Shown here in pieces: positions 9,441-19,246 of a stretch of DNA of 64,000 nucleotides (its first letter is position 1; each line of letters starts with the position of its first letter). The stretch lies in contig JAFGBD010000017.1 in assembly GCA_016933335.1 (NCBI GenBank), forward strand, positions 1-64,000, given 5' to 3'. The DNA is from Bacteroidales bacterium (GTDB lineage: Bacteria; Bacteroidota; Bacteroidia; Bacteroidales; UBA10428). A program made the position numbers and the translations under genes. A model generated the notes under the pieces. That model was not told where the DNA came from, did not search any database, and saw only the letters and a list, made by a program, of their open reading frames with translations.

Positions 9441-9470
9441 AAAAAACCGGATATTGCCATCCGGTTTTTT
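9441..9470. terminator. Bidirectional rho-independent terminator
   Basis: Perfect 12-bp arms, AAAAAACCGGAT and ATCCGGTTTTTT, enclose a 6-nt loop. The A and T tracts make it work on both strands: it ends the BNR-4 operon on the plus strand and the small genes approaching on the minus strand. Confidence 0.85.
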
Positions 9471-9503
9471 TAACACTAAATGAGGTTTTATCAATAATGC
9501 TGA

Positions 9504-9642
9504 TTATTCGGACTGTCCCAGTAATATAAACAGGAATTTAAGAATTATTATCAATAGGATCAAACCACCGGAAATGATGAGAAATGGCATCCACCCGGAT
9601 TTGTTTATTTTGAATTCCTTCTTTTCAGTATGTGTTTTCATA
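9504..9642 (-). pseudogene. Small single-pass membrane protein ORF split by a +1 frameshift
   Basis: Reading the minus strand from ATG at 9642 gives a charged start, MKTHTEKKEFKINK. A frame change at the T4 run around 9600-9603 then gives SGWMPFLIISGGL, continuing as a long Ile/Leu membrane segment and ending LLGQSE-stop at 9504. The whole span is 139 bases, one more than a multiple of three. Removing one base would give a 45-aa protein with a basic head and one transmembrane helix, typical of Bacteroidota small membrane proteins. As it stands, only a 28-aa peptide from an internal ATG contains the helix. It may be a real frameshift, a sequencing error in the homopolymer, or chance. Confidence 0.35.
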
Positions 9643-9736
9643 TTAGCTATTATTTAATTTGTGATTTTTCAGACAGATTTATCCAAAATGATTCTCAATA
9701 ACAAATAAATGTTATCTCACTCTTTTTGGAAAACTG

Positions 9737-10066
9737 CTAAATTCTTAACCTTCTGAAAAGAAGATATGATCTATAAAAACCTTTGAAATTATGAATTGCT
9801 GATTTGAAAATATTACTATCAGTATGACCGGAGAATAAATTTTGCTGATAACTTAGATAAGTATCCAAATCATAATAAAACAATGATTTACGCTTCTCCT
9901 CCGGTAACTGGAGGAACTTTCCTGAAGGCAGGATGAGATTCAGCTCAACAATATAAAGAGGATCCCTGGTAAAAAACTCCGGAGTTTTTAACGCAGGTAA
10001 TGTTCCGCCACATATCCTTGCATAAATGATTAATAATAAAATAGTTACGTGATTTTTTCTGAGCAT
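9737..10066 (-). CDS. Hypothetical small secreted protein
   Basis: The 109-aa open frame begins with a signal-peptide-like stretch (MLRKNHVTILLLIIYARICGG) followed by a 90-aa polar region rich in Phe, Tyr and Leu (PLYIVELNLILPSGKFLQLP; KGFYRSYLLFRRLRI). I recognise no domain. It sits between a small membrane ORF on the same strand and the divergent M16 protease. The signal peptide is the main support; coding status is moderately likely. Confidence 0.45.
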   Translation of the reverse strand: MLRKNHVTILLLIIYARICGGTLPALKTPEFFTRDPLYIVELNLILPSGKFLQLPEEKRKSLFYYDLDTYLSYQQNLFSGHTDSNIFKSAIHNFKGFYRSYLLFRRLRI

Positions 10067-10201
10067 AGGAAAATGACCTTTACACCTGCCAGTCTTTTTA
10101 TTTAGACGGATCTTTAATTAATAGTAACAGCAGGGTTGGTATTTTATGTTGTGATTTATTAAAAATACACTTATCTTCCTCACATTAAAAAATCGTTCGG
10201 T

Positions 10202-13018
10202 ATGAAAAACAAATTATCCGGAATTATCGGGTTAATGCTTTTAATATCAATGACCTGTGGAGTATCAGACGCCCAGGTTAAAAGCGACCGGCAGCTACCC
10301 GTTGACAAAAATGTCAGAATCGGAAAACTAAAAAATGGTTTGACCTATTATATCAGAGAAAACTCAAAACCTGAAAACCGGATCGAAATGCGGCTTGTCG
10401 TAAAAGCAGGTTCGGTGCTTGAAGATGACGACCAGCAAGGACTGGCACATTTCATTGAACACATGTGCTTTAATGGCACCAGGCACTTTGAAAAGAACAA
10501 GCTGATAGAATACCTGCAGTCTGTCGGTGTACAGTTCGGACCTGAAATCAATGCCTATACAAGTTTTGACGAGACCGTTTATATGCTCACACTTCCTGCT
10601 GACTCACCAAAAATCGTGGAAAATGGTTTCCTGGTTATGGAAGACTGGGCTCATGCGGTAACCTTTGATACCTCCGAGATAAACAAAGAACGGGGTGTTA
10701 TCATCGAAGAATGGAGAATCAATACAGGCGCTTTTCAACGCATGCGCGACAAGAACCTTCCGGTATTACTGAAAGATTCGAGGTATGCAGAACGTTTGCC
10801 AATAGGGAAAAAGGAGATCATTGAGAAGGCAGGCTATGAAACCCTGACACGTTTCTACAAAGACTGGTACCGGCCCGACCTGATGGCATTTATTGTTGTT
10901 GGCGATATTGACACGGATACCACCGAAGCCAGAATAAAAGAGCATTTCGGCAGACTGGAAACACCCGTGAAGCCAAGAAAAAGAGTCAGTTACGAAATAC
11001 CTGATCATAAAGAAACACTTGTAACGGTGGCAACAGACAAAGAATCACCCGTGACGGTGGTCTCGGTTTATTACAAATCTGACTCAAAGAAATTCAGTAC
11101 TTACCAGGATTACCGTAAAATGGTCAAATACAGTCTTTTTACAGGAATGCTTAACCAGCGACTCAGCGAGCTGAAAGATCTGCCGGAGCCACCCTTTATC
11201 AATGCGGCAAGTTACTATGGAACACTTCTCGGTGATAAAAGCACTTTTGTATCCCAGGCACTGGTAAGTGATACAGGTATTGTAAAAGGGCTGGAAACGC
11301 TTCTTACTGAAAACGAAAGACTCAGACTGCACGGTTTCACCGAAAGCGAGCTTGAAAGGTACAAGAAAATAATACTGAACCAGTACGAACGTTTATATCA
11401 TGAAAGGGATAAAACAGAATCATCCGGTTTTACCGATGAATACACCAGGAATTTTCTGCAGGAAGAACCCATCCCCGGAATCGAGTTCGAATACCAGTAT
11501 GTTAAAGAGAACCTGAAGGGCATTACCCTGGCAGAAATCAATGATCTGACAAAGGAATTAATCACCTCAGAGAACAGGGTGATAGTGGTTAATGCTCCTG
11601 AAAAAGAAGGCCTTTCCACGCCGGGAGAAACTGATATTCTTGCCATTGCAGATAATATCAGTAACAGTGAAATAAGTCCCTATACCGACAAGGTATCAGG
11701 AACCGATTTACTGCCTGTTAAACCGGAGAAAGGCAGGATTTTGTTTACCAAAAAGTTAAGTGATCTTGATGCGGTTGAGCTCAAATTGTCGAACGGGGCA
11801 AAAGTGATTCTCAAACCGACTGATTTCAAAAACGATGAGATCCTTTTCAGGGCAGAAAGCCCGGGCGGACAATCGTTGTACCCCTTAGAGGATCACCAGT
11901 CTGCTGCAAATGCCTCAAACATCAAGGATGAAAGCGGTCTGGGAGAATACTCCAGGAATGAGCTTCAAAAGCTGCTTGCCGGAAAAACAGCAGGTCTGTC
12001 AAGCAGGATCGGAATGTATTTTGAAGGTCTGTCCGGATATTGTTCACCCAGGGACCTGGAGACCCTCTTGCAACTGATCCACCTTGAATTTACACAGCCC
12101 CGGAAAGATGAGACTGCTTTTGCTTCATACATCAATAAAATAAAGGCATATTACCAGAATATTCTTTCAGATCCCAATCAGTATTTCTTTGACCAGTTTA
12201 ACCGGATTCAGTCTCAGAATCACCCCAGGGCAAACAGGATACCAACCATGCAGGAGATTGAAATGATCGATTTTGACAGATCGTTCGAGATTAATAAAGA
12301 AAGATTTGCAGAAGCCGGTGATTTTTATTTCTTTTTTGTCGGATCATTTGATACAGATTCCATAAAACCCCTGATAGAAACATACATTGCCAGCCTGCCA
12401 TCATCAGGAAAGACTGAAATATGGAAAGATCCAGGTATCCGCCCCCCAAAAGAAAAGCTCGATAAAAAGATCTTCAAAGGAAAAGATCCCAAGAGCTACG
12501 TGGTCGTCTACTTTGAAAAAGAGCAGCCATGGAACGAGGATGATGCTTTTCTGTTGTCAGCATTCGGTTCTCTTCTTAACAGGAAATACATCGAATCATT
12601 GCGAGAAGAGATGAGCGGTGTATACGGGGTTCAGGCAGCTGCCGGAATGGGAAAAATACCATACGAAAGGGCATACCTGAAGATTTTGTTCCCATGTTCT
12701 CCGGAAAATACTGACAGCCTGACCTCAGCTGCCCTTAAGGAGATAACGAAAATCCAGACAGAAGGAGCCAAAGAAAATGACATTCAGGCATCACAGGAAA
12801 TTCTCCGGCGAAACATTGAAGAGAGCCTTAAAACAAACGAATACTGGATCAGCAGTTTACAGGATATATATCTTAAGGACAGGTCGGTCGATCTGCTTGT
12901 CAATTATGATGAGTCAATCAGAAAAATCACTTCAGAAGAGCTGAAAAGAATCGCCGCTAAATATATTGATACCGGAAATTATATAAGAGCTGTTCTTTAT
13001 CCTGAAGGATCAGAATAA
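10202..13018 (+). CDS. Secreted M16 family zinc metalloprotease (pitrilysin-like)
   Basis: The 938-aa protein has a signal peptide (hydrophobic 8-20) and the two-halved M16 architecture. The inverted zinc motif HFIEH lies at about 83-87 (GLAHFIEHMCF). The downstream zinc-ligand Glu is in the KERGVIIEEW block near 160-169. Inactive-type M16 repeats follow (peptidase_M16_C at about 210-390; a second half from about 540). M16 proteases degrade peptides in the periplasm or outer membrane; Bacteroidota usually carry this long single-chain form. A small gene of unknown function follows after 48 bp. Confidence 0.93.
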   Translation: MKNKLSGIIGLMLLISMTCGVSDAQVKSDRQLPVDKNVRIGKLKNGLTYYIRENSKPENRIEMRLVVKAGSVLEDDDQQGLAHFIEHMCFNGTRHFEKNKLIEYLQSVGVQFGPEINAYTSFDETVYMLTLPADSPKIVENGFLVMEDWAHAVTFDTSEINKERGVIIEEWRINTGAFQRMRDKNLPVLLKDSRYAERLPIGKKEIIEKAGYETLTRFYKDWYRPDLMAFIVVGDIDTDTTEARIKEHFGRLETPVKPRKRVSYEIPDHKETLVTVATDKESPVTVVSVYYKSDSKKFSTYQDYRKMVKYSLFTGMLNQRLSELKDLPEPPFINAASYYGTLLGDKSTFVSQALVSDTGIVKGLETLLTENERLRLHGFTESELERYKKIILNQYERLYHERDKTESSGFTDEYTRNFLQEEPIPGIEFEYQYVKENLKGITLAEINDLTKELITSENRVIVVNAPEKEGLSTPGETDILAIADNISNSEISPYTDKVSGTDLLPVKPEKGRILFTKKLSDLDAVELKLSNGAKVILKPTDFKNDEILFRAESPGGQSLYPLEDHQSAANASNIKDESGLGEYSRNELQKLLAGKTAGLSSRIGMYFEGLSGYCSPRDLETLLQLIHLEFTQPRKDETAFASYINKIKAYYQNILSDPNQYFFDQFNRIQSQNHPRANRIPTMQEIEMIDFDRSFEINKERFAEAGDFYFFFVGSFDTDSIKPLIETYIASLPSSGKTEIWKDPGIRPPKEKLDKKIFKGKDPKSYVVVYFEKEQPWNEDDAFLLSAFGSLLNRKYIESLREEMSGVYGVQAAAGMGKIPYERAYLKILFPCSPENTDSLTSAALKEITKIQTEGAKENDIQASQEILRRNIEESLKTNEYWISSLQDIYLKDRSVDLLVNYDESIRKITSEELKRIAAKYIDTGNYIRAVLYPEGSE

Positions 13019-13066
13019 AAGAACCTGGTTTAAATCAGATACATAAATAAATAATTCTTAAACAAA

Positions 13067-13624
13067 ATGAATGTTAAAGGAACCGCACTGACTACAACAA
13101 GGGATTTTGTAAAAACCAATTTCCCTGAAAAATTCAATGAGTTTATCGAATCCCTCCCGCCTGTCACCAAAAGCTATTACACATCCACACTGGATGCCAC
13201 CAAATGGTATCCGTTGAAAGAAGGTTATCTGATCCCGATCAAAATGGTAATCGATTTGTGTTTTAAAGGAGACATCCCTAAAGGAGCAGATGCAATAGGC
13301 AGGTTTAGTGCTGATGTGGCACTGAAAGGATTTTACAAGGTTTTTCTGCTTATTGCCTCACCCGGTTTCATGATCAAAAGGGCTTCCAAGATATTCTCAA
13401 CCTTCTATGATCCCAGCGAGATAAATGTGATTGAACAGGATTCAAACCATGCAACTTTAAGGATCATTCAATTCGATGAAATAGATTCGGCACTTGAATA
13501 CCGGATTGCCGGATGGATCGTACGTGCACTTGAGCTGGCCAATTGCAGAGAGCCACATTACGAATTTGGCAAGAGACTGTCAAAAGGTGATGAATTCACC
13601 GATATCCGCTTCGGGTGGTCGTGA
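13067..13624 (+). CDS. Hypothetical protein, DUF2378-like
   Basis: The 185-aa soluble protein has no signal peptide. It contains an alpha/beta pattern: GRFSADVALKGFYKVF near 84-99, then RASKIFSTFYDPSEINVI and ATLRIIQF. This recalls DUF2378 (TIGR02265) and haem-NO-binding-like folds, where an N-terminal helical part precedes a small sheet that could bind a ligand. The similarity is judged by pattern only. It follows the M16 protease on the same strand and ends 26 bp before the convergent pfk gene. Confidence 0.6.
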   Translation: MNVKGTALTTTRDFVKTNFPEKFNEFIESLPPVTKSYYTSTLDATKWYPLKEGYLIPIKMVIDLCFKGDIPKGADAIGRFSADVALKGFYKVFLLIASPGFMIKRASKIFSTFYDPSEINVIEQDSNHATLRIIQFDEIDSALEYRIAGWIVRALELANCREPHYEFGKRLSKGDEFTDIRFGWS

Positions 13625-13650
13625 TTGGTCCAGTCCGTAATAATGGTAAC

Positions 13651-14775
13651 TTATGAATCGCCCATACAGGTTCCCACAGCCCTGGCACATTTTATCCACT
13701 CATGATCCAGGGGAACTGTTTTTTTAATGCCTACCACTTCCTCAAGCGGCACAGGCTCTGTGCCATCACCACGGGCAGCGACCATGATGCCGTATATTCC
13801 TTTGTCAATATAATCCGCACATGCAGTACCAAGCCTCGTAGCCAGCAGCCTGTCAGCCGGTGAAGGTATACCTCCCCGCTGCAAATGGCCCAGTATCGTT
13901 ACCCTTGATTCCAGGCCTGTCAGCTCTTCAAGCATACCGGCCAATCGCATTGTTGATCCCTCCCTCAGAGAAGACAATGCTTTTAATTCTGCTTTTAGCT
14001 GTGCTTTTTCCTCCGGACCGCCAGCATTTTCAATTTTTTTGTCCATCAGATCCTGTTCCTTGGACTGTTCACCGGACAATGCCCCTTCAGCAACCGCAAC
14101 AATACTGAAAGGTGACCCCAGCTGGCTTCGTCTCAGGATGCTCCGGGATACAACATTGATGTCAAAAGGTATTTCAGGAATCAGTATCACATCAGCCCCG
14201 CCTGCAACACCTGCTCCCAGTGCCAGCCATCCTGCCTGGTGTCCCATTATCTCGACAACGATGATACGATGGTGGCTGTGCGCCGTACTATGCAACCTGT
14301 CAATAGCATCGGTAGCTATAATCAATGCAGTATCAAATCCAAAAGTCACATCGGTTTTTGCAACATCATTGTCAATGGTTTTTGGCAGGGTGATAATGTT
14401 CAAGCCTTTCTGCAGCAGTCTGTAGGCATTTTTCTGTGTCCCTCCGCCCCCAATGCAGACAAGGCAATCCAGGTGATGACGCCTGTAATTCTCAACAATG
14501 GCATCTGTCATATCCATGGTCTTCCCCCCGATAGGCATTTTATGGGGTTTATCCCTGCTGGTACCGAGAATGGTCCCGCCACGGGTCAGTATTCCTGAGA
14601 GCGACTGCCGGTCAAGCATCATGATCCTGTTTTCCATCACACCGCGAAATCCGTCTTTAAAACCTATCAGCTGCATTCCGTAAATACCATCGGCAGCTTT
14701 TCCTATCCCGCGTATGGCTGCATTTAATCCCGGACTGTCACCTCCTGCAGTCAGAACACCTATCGATTTTGCCAT
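13651..14775 (-). CDS. 6-phosphofructokinase, group III-like
   Basis: This enzyme phosphorylates fructose 6-phosphate at C1 in glycolysis. The 374-aa form starting [16 protein letters not shown] is chosen; the longer frame overlaps the preceding nuclease-like gene. The GGDSPGLN phosphate-binding loop (11-18), GGTILGTSR (67-74), the catalytic TIDND (133-137) and MGHQAGWLA are present. Two sites that decide the phosphate donor are unusual. The family GGDG/GGDD motif reads GGGG (109-112), so the Asp that coordinates Mg is absent. The Gly before TIDND is replaced by Lys (K132), as in PPi-dependent and mixed group III enzymes. I cannot say whether ATP or PPi is used. The extended C-terminus past residue 340 is common in this group. 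Confidence 0.92.
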   Translation of the reverse strand: MAKSIGVLTAGGDSPGLNAAIRGIGKAADGIYGMQLIGFKDGFRGVMENRIMMLDRQSLSGILTRGGTILGTSRDKPHKMPIGGKTMDMTDAIVENYRRHHLDCLVCIGGGGTQKNAYRLLQKGLNIITLPKTIDNDVAKTDVTFGFDTALIIATDAIDRLHSTAHSHHRIIVVEIMGHQAGWLALGAGVAGGADVILIPEIPFDINVVSRSILRRSQLGSPFSIVAVAEGALSGEQSKEQDLMDKKIENAGGPEEKAQLKAELKALSSLREGSTMRLAGMLEELTGLESRVTILGHLQRGGIPSPADRLLATRLGTACADYIDKGIYGIMVAARGDGTEPVPLEEVVGIKKTVPLDHEWIKCARAVGTCMGDS

Positions 14776-14818
14776 TAAAAATATTTTTTGCCGGTTATCA
14801 AATAAATTTTGCATCAGA

Positions 14819-15574
14819 TCAGAGATCCGGAATCTCAAAATTCCAGTCTGAATCATTATATTGCGATTCGATCTCGTTTTCCAGGTCATCAGGCAGAGAA
14901 TGAAAAAAATCTATTCCTGTGATTTCCTCAACCTTATCGATCGACATGGCAAACGGCTTTAATGATCCGGAACTCATGCTGTTCTTTACCACTATCCCCA
15001 TGCCCTTTTTGCCTTTTATGTCCAGCACAACCTTATAAAAGCGCGATGGTATGCTGACTTTGCCCGGACCAAAGGCAGGAAAAGGGGCATCAGCAAGAAC
15101 TGGGCCGCCTGCAACCAGAAGCGATCCTGATTCCTTTGCCCACTCCCTGATTATGTCATTTATCTTTCTCCATGTATATTTATTGAAAGCAAGCTTTTGA
15201 GGTACAACATTCGACAGATAAAATGATTCTGTAACGGCTGCTTCAGAGAATCTCATGTCTTCAACAGGAGCCAGCTGTCCGGGTACATATCCTGATTTTT
15301 TATAATCTTTTCTGGTGGCCGAACCAGTGCTTATCAAGGGATCCTCCGTGTATTTTTCCTTAAAATCAAGAGAACCCGAAGCCTCTTCTGCAGTCAGCTC
15401 ATATGCAACCCAGGAGGCAAGCTCATATCCCTCCACAAATGATAATGTGTAATACTGATGCCTGACAATTTCTTCTCTTGGTTTCTCTGCAGGCAGCTCT
15501 AATTGCTCCTGCCCGGATACAAAAGAACCGGCAAACATCCATGCCAATAATAAAGTTATGTGCTTCATGATCAT
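14819..15574 (-). CDS. Secreted DNA/RNA non-specific endonuclease fold, catalytic His absent
   Basis: The 251-aa protein has a signal peptide ([21 protein letters not shown]) and the beta-beta-alpha-metal nuclease layout: RKDYKKSGY at 88-96, [10 protein letters not shown] at 117-126, FNKYTW with the metal-binding Asn (N131), and the [17 protein letters not shown] strand. Active enzymes have DRGH before LAP; here residues 97-100 read VPGQ, so the general-base His is Gln. The later helix Glu is also replaced (IND, N139). This predicts a catalytically dead or repurposed member, perhaps a binding protein. It is followed after 43 bp by pfk on the same strand; the two are probably unrelated in function. 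Confidence 0.85.
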   Translation of the reverse strand: MIMKHITLLLAWMFAGSFVSGQEQLELPAEKPREEIVRHQYYTLSFVEGYELASWVAYELTAEEASGSLDFKEKYTEDPLISTGSATRKDYKKSGYVPGQLAPVEDMRFSEAAVTESFYLSNVVPQKLAFNKYTWRKINDIIREWAKESGSLLVAGGPVLADAPFPAFGPGKVSIPSRFYKVVLDIKGKKGMGIVVKNSMSSGSLKPFAMSIDKVEEITGIDFFHSLPDDLENEIESQYNDSDWNFEIPDL

Positions 15575-15787
15575 ATACCTGATTTTTGGATTTTTAAGAA
15601 AGTTTTCTGTTTGAAGATAAATTTAATGAAAATATCCTTACTGCCGAAACAAATTAAAATATAAAGGTTATTTACGGATATAAAATACAAGCTGAATGAA
15701 GTGTTAAAATATTCTGGACTTTTTTTTATCAATAATAATATAAATTTTGTTAATTTGTTTCAGGTAGCGGTATCATAACACTCTTCT

Positions 15788-18700
15788 ATGACTTATTATC
15801 AATCAAAATCCAGAAAATTATTCACCACCGGCTTCGTATTGTTTTCCATTACAGCCGGTCTGTATTCACAGCCAGGTAACATCAAGTTTGAGAATATTTC
15901 GATCAGGGACGGGCTCTCACAGTCATCACCAAACTGTATCATTCAGGATTCAAGAGGGATCTTATGGATCGGAACGGAAGACGGCCTTAATAAATACGAT
16001 GGTTACTCCTTTGTCGTATATAAGCCGGAAGTCGGCGTAACCGGCAGCATAAGCAATAACAGGATCAACTGCATCATCGAGGCAAAAGACGGGAACTTAT
16101 GGATCGGGACCAATGGCGGAGGACTAAATCTCTATGACAGAAGAACGGATATGTTCTTTCATCATACAGGTTCTGATTCAGATGATTTTAAGAGTGAGAC
16201 CATTAACTGTTTATATGAAGAAGACGACGGCACTTTATGGGCCGGTACCCTCAACGGCCTTGCCAAAATTCAGCAGTCAACACAGAGCATAAAAACTTAT
16301 ATCAGTAACCCTCTTCAGTCAGGTACCATAAGCAGTGACCATATCACCTGTATTGCCGCTGATGAGCCCGGATTCCTGTGGGTTGGCACAAATGATGGCC
16401 TTAACCGGATGAATACCGGCAGGGAATCGTTCGAAAGGTACTACCACGACAGTACAGATGCCTCCAGCATATCAAGCAATTCAATCACCTGCTTTCTTAC
16501 AGACCAGACAAACTTATTCTGGATTGGCACATCAGACGGTTTAAATCTTTACGATCATTCAAATGATGCATTTGAAAGAATAACCCTACCCCATCATAAT
16601 AATATCAATGGTGTCACCGAAAATACGATCACAGCGCTGGCAGAAGACAATGACGGTAATATCTGGATCGGCACAAATGGTAACGGTGTTGACATATTTA
16701 TCAAAAACATAAATCAGGCTATCAACCTGAAATACAATCACAATAATCCATACTCCCTGAGCAATAATGAGGTATTATCCATATACAGGGATCAGTCCGG
16801 CATTATCTGGGCAGGTACAAATGGACTTGATAAATACAATTCAAAGAAAGAAAAATTTACACTTTTCAATTTCGATCCGTATTCATCCGAAGGATTGGTC
16901 TACAGACATATACATTCAATATACGAAGATGATTACGGTGTTTTATGGATTGGCTCAAAAAGCGACGGAATTCTGCTGCTTAACCGTGCAAAAAAAGTAT
17001 CGGGCAGAATCATGATGGCTGAAGATCGCAGTTCCGGCTTATCGAGCAATAAAATCAGAGTTATCAGGGAACATCCGGAAGGGATCATCTGGGTTGGCAC
17101 TGATGACAACGGACTCAACCGGATAGCATTGAATGAGGAAAGAATACCATCATCATATGAAGTTTTCAGGCATGATCCCGGAAATTTTAACAGCCTTACC
17201 AGTAACACAATTTATACATTATACTTTGACGAAAAAGACAACTTATGGATAGGCACCGACAATGGTATTTCGGTCATGAATCTGAACACAGGCGAAATAA
17301 AAAGACATGTTTATAATCCGGACAATCCCAACGGATTAAATAACAATACAGCATACTATATTTACGGTGACAGCAAAGGCAATATCTGGATTGCAACAGA
17401 CAACGGGATTAACAGGCACCTTCCCGAAAGCGACGGGTTTTCTCATTATGTTTCAAAGGATGATGATCCGAATTCTTTAAGCAGCAATGAATTGCTTACA
17501 ATTTATGAAGACAGAAACAACATTATCTGGATAGGAACCTATGCCAAGGGAATAAACAGCTTTAACCCTGAAACCGAAGAATTCAACCGTTACGAAGAAA
17601 TTACCGGATTGTCAACAGCTGTGGTATATGGTATCCTTGAAGACAGCAAATCATATCTTTGGTTAAGTACAAATGATGGTATCATCAAGTTTGATCCGTC
17701 TGAGAAAAGCATTGCCAGACATTTTACCATCGAAGATGGTCTTCAGAGTAATGAATTCAACGGGGGAGCATATTTCAAAAGCGTATCAGGAGAGATGTTT
17801 TTTGGAGGCCAGTACGGATTTAATTCATTCTTCCCAAATGAAGTGTCGGTTGATACAATACCTCCCAAGATCATTCTTACCGAACTAAAAATCAACAACA
17901 AAGTAATTGCACCGGGAAAAGACTCACCAATTGACTGTCATATCTCGGAAGTTTCTGAAATCATTCTGAATTCAAGGCAGAATAATTTTACCCTGAGTTT
18001 TGCCGCCCTGCATTTTGCAAATCCTGATGGAAACCATTACCGGTATATGCTGGAAGGTTTTGACAAAGACTGGATAGATGGAGGTACACAACGTTTCGTT
18101 TCCTACACCAGCCTGCCTTATAAAACATACAATTTCAGGGTTCAGGCAGCCAACAGCGATGGTATATGGAATGAAAGCGGACTGGCTGTAAGGATCAAAA
18201 TCAGGCCGCCTTACCACGCAACAACCGGCTTCAGGTTTCTGATTGTCCTTTTGATCATCACAGCAGTTTATTTAATTATCAGGGGCCGCATCAGGGAACA
18301 AAACAGGCAAAAAGAAAAGCTTCAGAAAAAAATAGAAAAGAATACGCAGGAACTGGCTGATACCAAAAAGCAACTTGAAAAGCAGCAGGAAGAGATTACC
18401 ATTCAGAAACAGGAAATCAGGCTAAGAGAAAAAGAACAGCAGGATATCATGTGGTATAATGAAGGTCTGAATAAATTCAGTGATTTGATGAGTAAAAATC
18501 AGGGAGATATCAAAAAACTAACCCAGGTGATCATCAACAACCTTATTGATTATGTAGAAGCTGAACAGGGCGGGATATTCCTTCTGAATGATGATAATCC
18601 CGAAGATATTCATTTACAGCTGGCAGCCAGTTACGCATACAACAAGGAACGACTGGATGCCAGATTTCTCATTGGTGAAGGATATATCGGTACCTGCTTT

Positions 18701-19198
18701 AAAGAAAAAAAGGTGATCGAGCTCGAACATCCGGAAAAAGAATATACCGCTGTGCGTTCGGGACTCGGAGAAGAACACCCGAAATACATAATATTCATCC
18801 CTATAAAAATGGATGAAAGCGTTGAGGGAGTTATCGAGGTTGCCTCGTTCAAAAAGCTCAAAGGTTACAAAGTCAGTTTTGTACAAAAAATGGCAGAAAC
18901 ACTCACTTCTATCATTACCAGTGAAAAAGCGACTCAGAAAATGTTTAAAATCGTCGAACAGTCTAAACTTCAGTCAGAAGAACTTGCTGCACAGGAAGAA
19001 ACACTCAGGCAGAATCTTGAAGAAATGAGTGCTGCCCACGAGGAAGCTTCAAGAAGAGAAGACGATCTTATCAAACAGGCTGAAGAATTTGCCTCCAACG
19101 AAACAATACTTCAGGAAGAGATAGAATCGCTCAGGTCTGAGAACCGGAAATTAAAAGAACAAATTACAAGCCTGTCAAAAAAAAATAAAAAGAATTAG
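15788..19198 (+). CDS. Propeller (reg_prop) sensor with Y_Y_Y, TM, GAF and coiled coil but no kinase
   Basis: The 1136-aa protein resembles the input half of Bacteroidota hybrid two-component systems. After a signal peptide come about 14 reg_prop repeats of the ILWIGTEDGLNKYD type (residues 40-640, two seven-bladed propellers), then a Y_Y_Y domain (about 715-790, ending at NFRVQAANSDG) and one transmembrane helix (FLIVLLIITAVYLIIRG, about 816-832). The cytoplasmic part has a coiled coil (835-900), a GAF domain (about 915-1060, with GEGYIGTCFKEKKV) and a second coiled coil (1065-1136), and then stops. There is no His-kinase, response-regulator or AraC domain. The GAF/coil part closely matches the protein at 22308-25022. 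It probably senses a periplasmic glycan or signal and relays it by an unknown partner. Confidence 0.88.
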   Translation: MTYYQSKSRKLFTTGFVLFSITAGLYSQPGNIKFENISIRDGLSQSSPNCIIQDSRGILWIGTEDGLNKYDGYSFVVYKPEVGVTGSISNNRINCIIEAKDGNLWIGTNGGGLNLYDRRTDMFFHHTGSDSDDFKSETINCLYEEDDGTLWAGTLNGLAKIQQSTQSIKTYISNPLQSGTISSDHITCIAADEPGFLWVGTNDGLNRMNTGRESFERYYHDSTDASSISSNSITCFLTDQTNLFWIGTSDGLNLYDHSNDAFERITLPHHNNINGVTENTITALAEDNDGNIWIGTNGNGVDIFIKNINQAINLKYNHNNPYSLSNNEVLSIYRDQSGIIWAGTNGLDKYNSKKEKFTLFNFDPYSSEGLVYRHIHSIYEDDYGVLWIGSKSDGILLLNRAKKVSGRIMMAEDRSSGLSSNKIRVIREHPEGIIWVGTDDNGLNRIALNEERIPSSYEVFRHDPGNFNSLTSNTIYTLYFDEKDNLWIGTDNGISVMNLNTGEIKRHVYNPDNPNGLNNNTAYYIYGDSKGNIWIATDNGINRHLPESDGFSHYVSKDDDPNSLSSNELLTIYEDRNNIIWIGTYAKGINSFNPETEEFNRYEEITGLSTAVVYGILEDSKSYLWLSTNDGIIKFDPSEKSIARHFTIEDGLQSNEFNGGAYFKSVSGEMFFGGQYGFNSFFPNEVSVDTIPPKIILTELKINNKVIAPGKDSPIDCHISEVSEIILNSRQNNFTLSFAALHFANPDGNHYRYMLEGFDKDWIDGGTQRFVSYTSLPYKTYNFRVQAANSDGIWNESGLAVRIKIRPPYHATTGFRFLIVLLIITAVYLIIRGRIREQNRQKEKLQKKIEKNTQELADTKKQLEKQQEEITIQKQEIRLREKEQQDIMWYNEGLNKFSDLMSKNQGDIKKLTQVIINNLIDYVEAEQGGIFLLNDDNPEDIHLQLAASYAYNKERLDARFLIGEGYIGTCFKEKKVIELEHPEKEYTAVRSGLGEEHPKYIIFIPIKMDESVEGVIEVASFKKLKGYKVSFVQKMAETLTSIITSEKATQKMFKIVEQSKLQSEELAAQEETLRQNLEEMSAAHEEASRREDDLIKQAEEFASNETILQEEIESLRSENRKLKEQITSLSKKNKKN

Positions 19199-19246
19199 CA
19201 TCAAAAATCTGCTGTTTCCCTCCTTTCTTAATCATAATAAACCATG

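Noticed and set aside
14039-14598. Overlapping plus-strand frames opposite pfk
   Set aside because: They are shadows of the phosphofructokinase reading frame.
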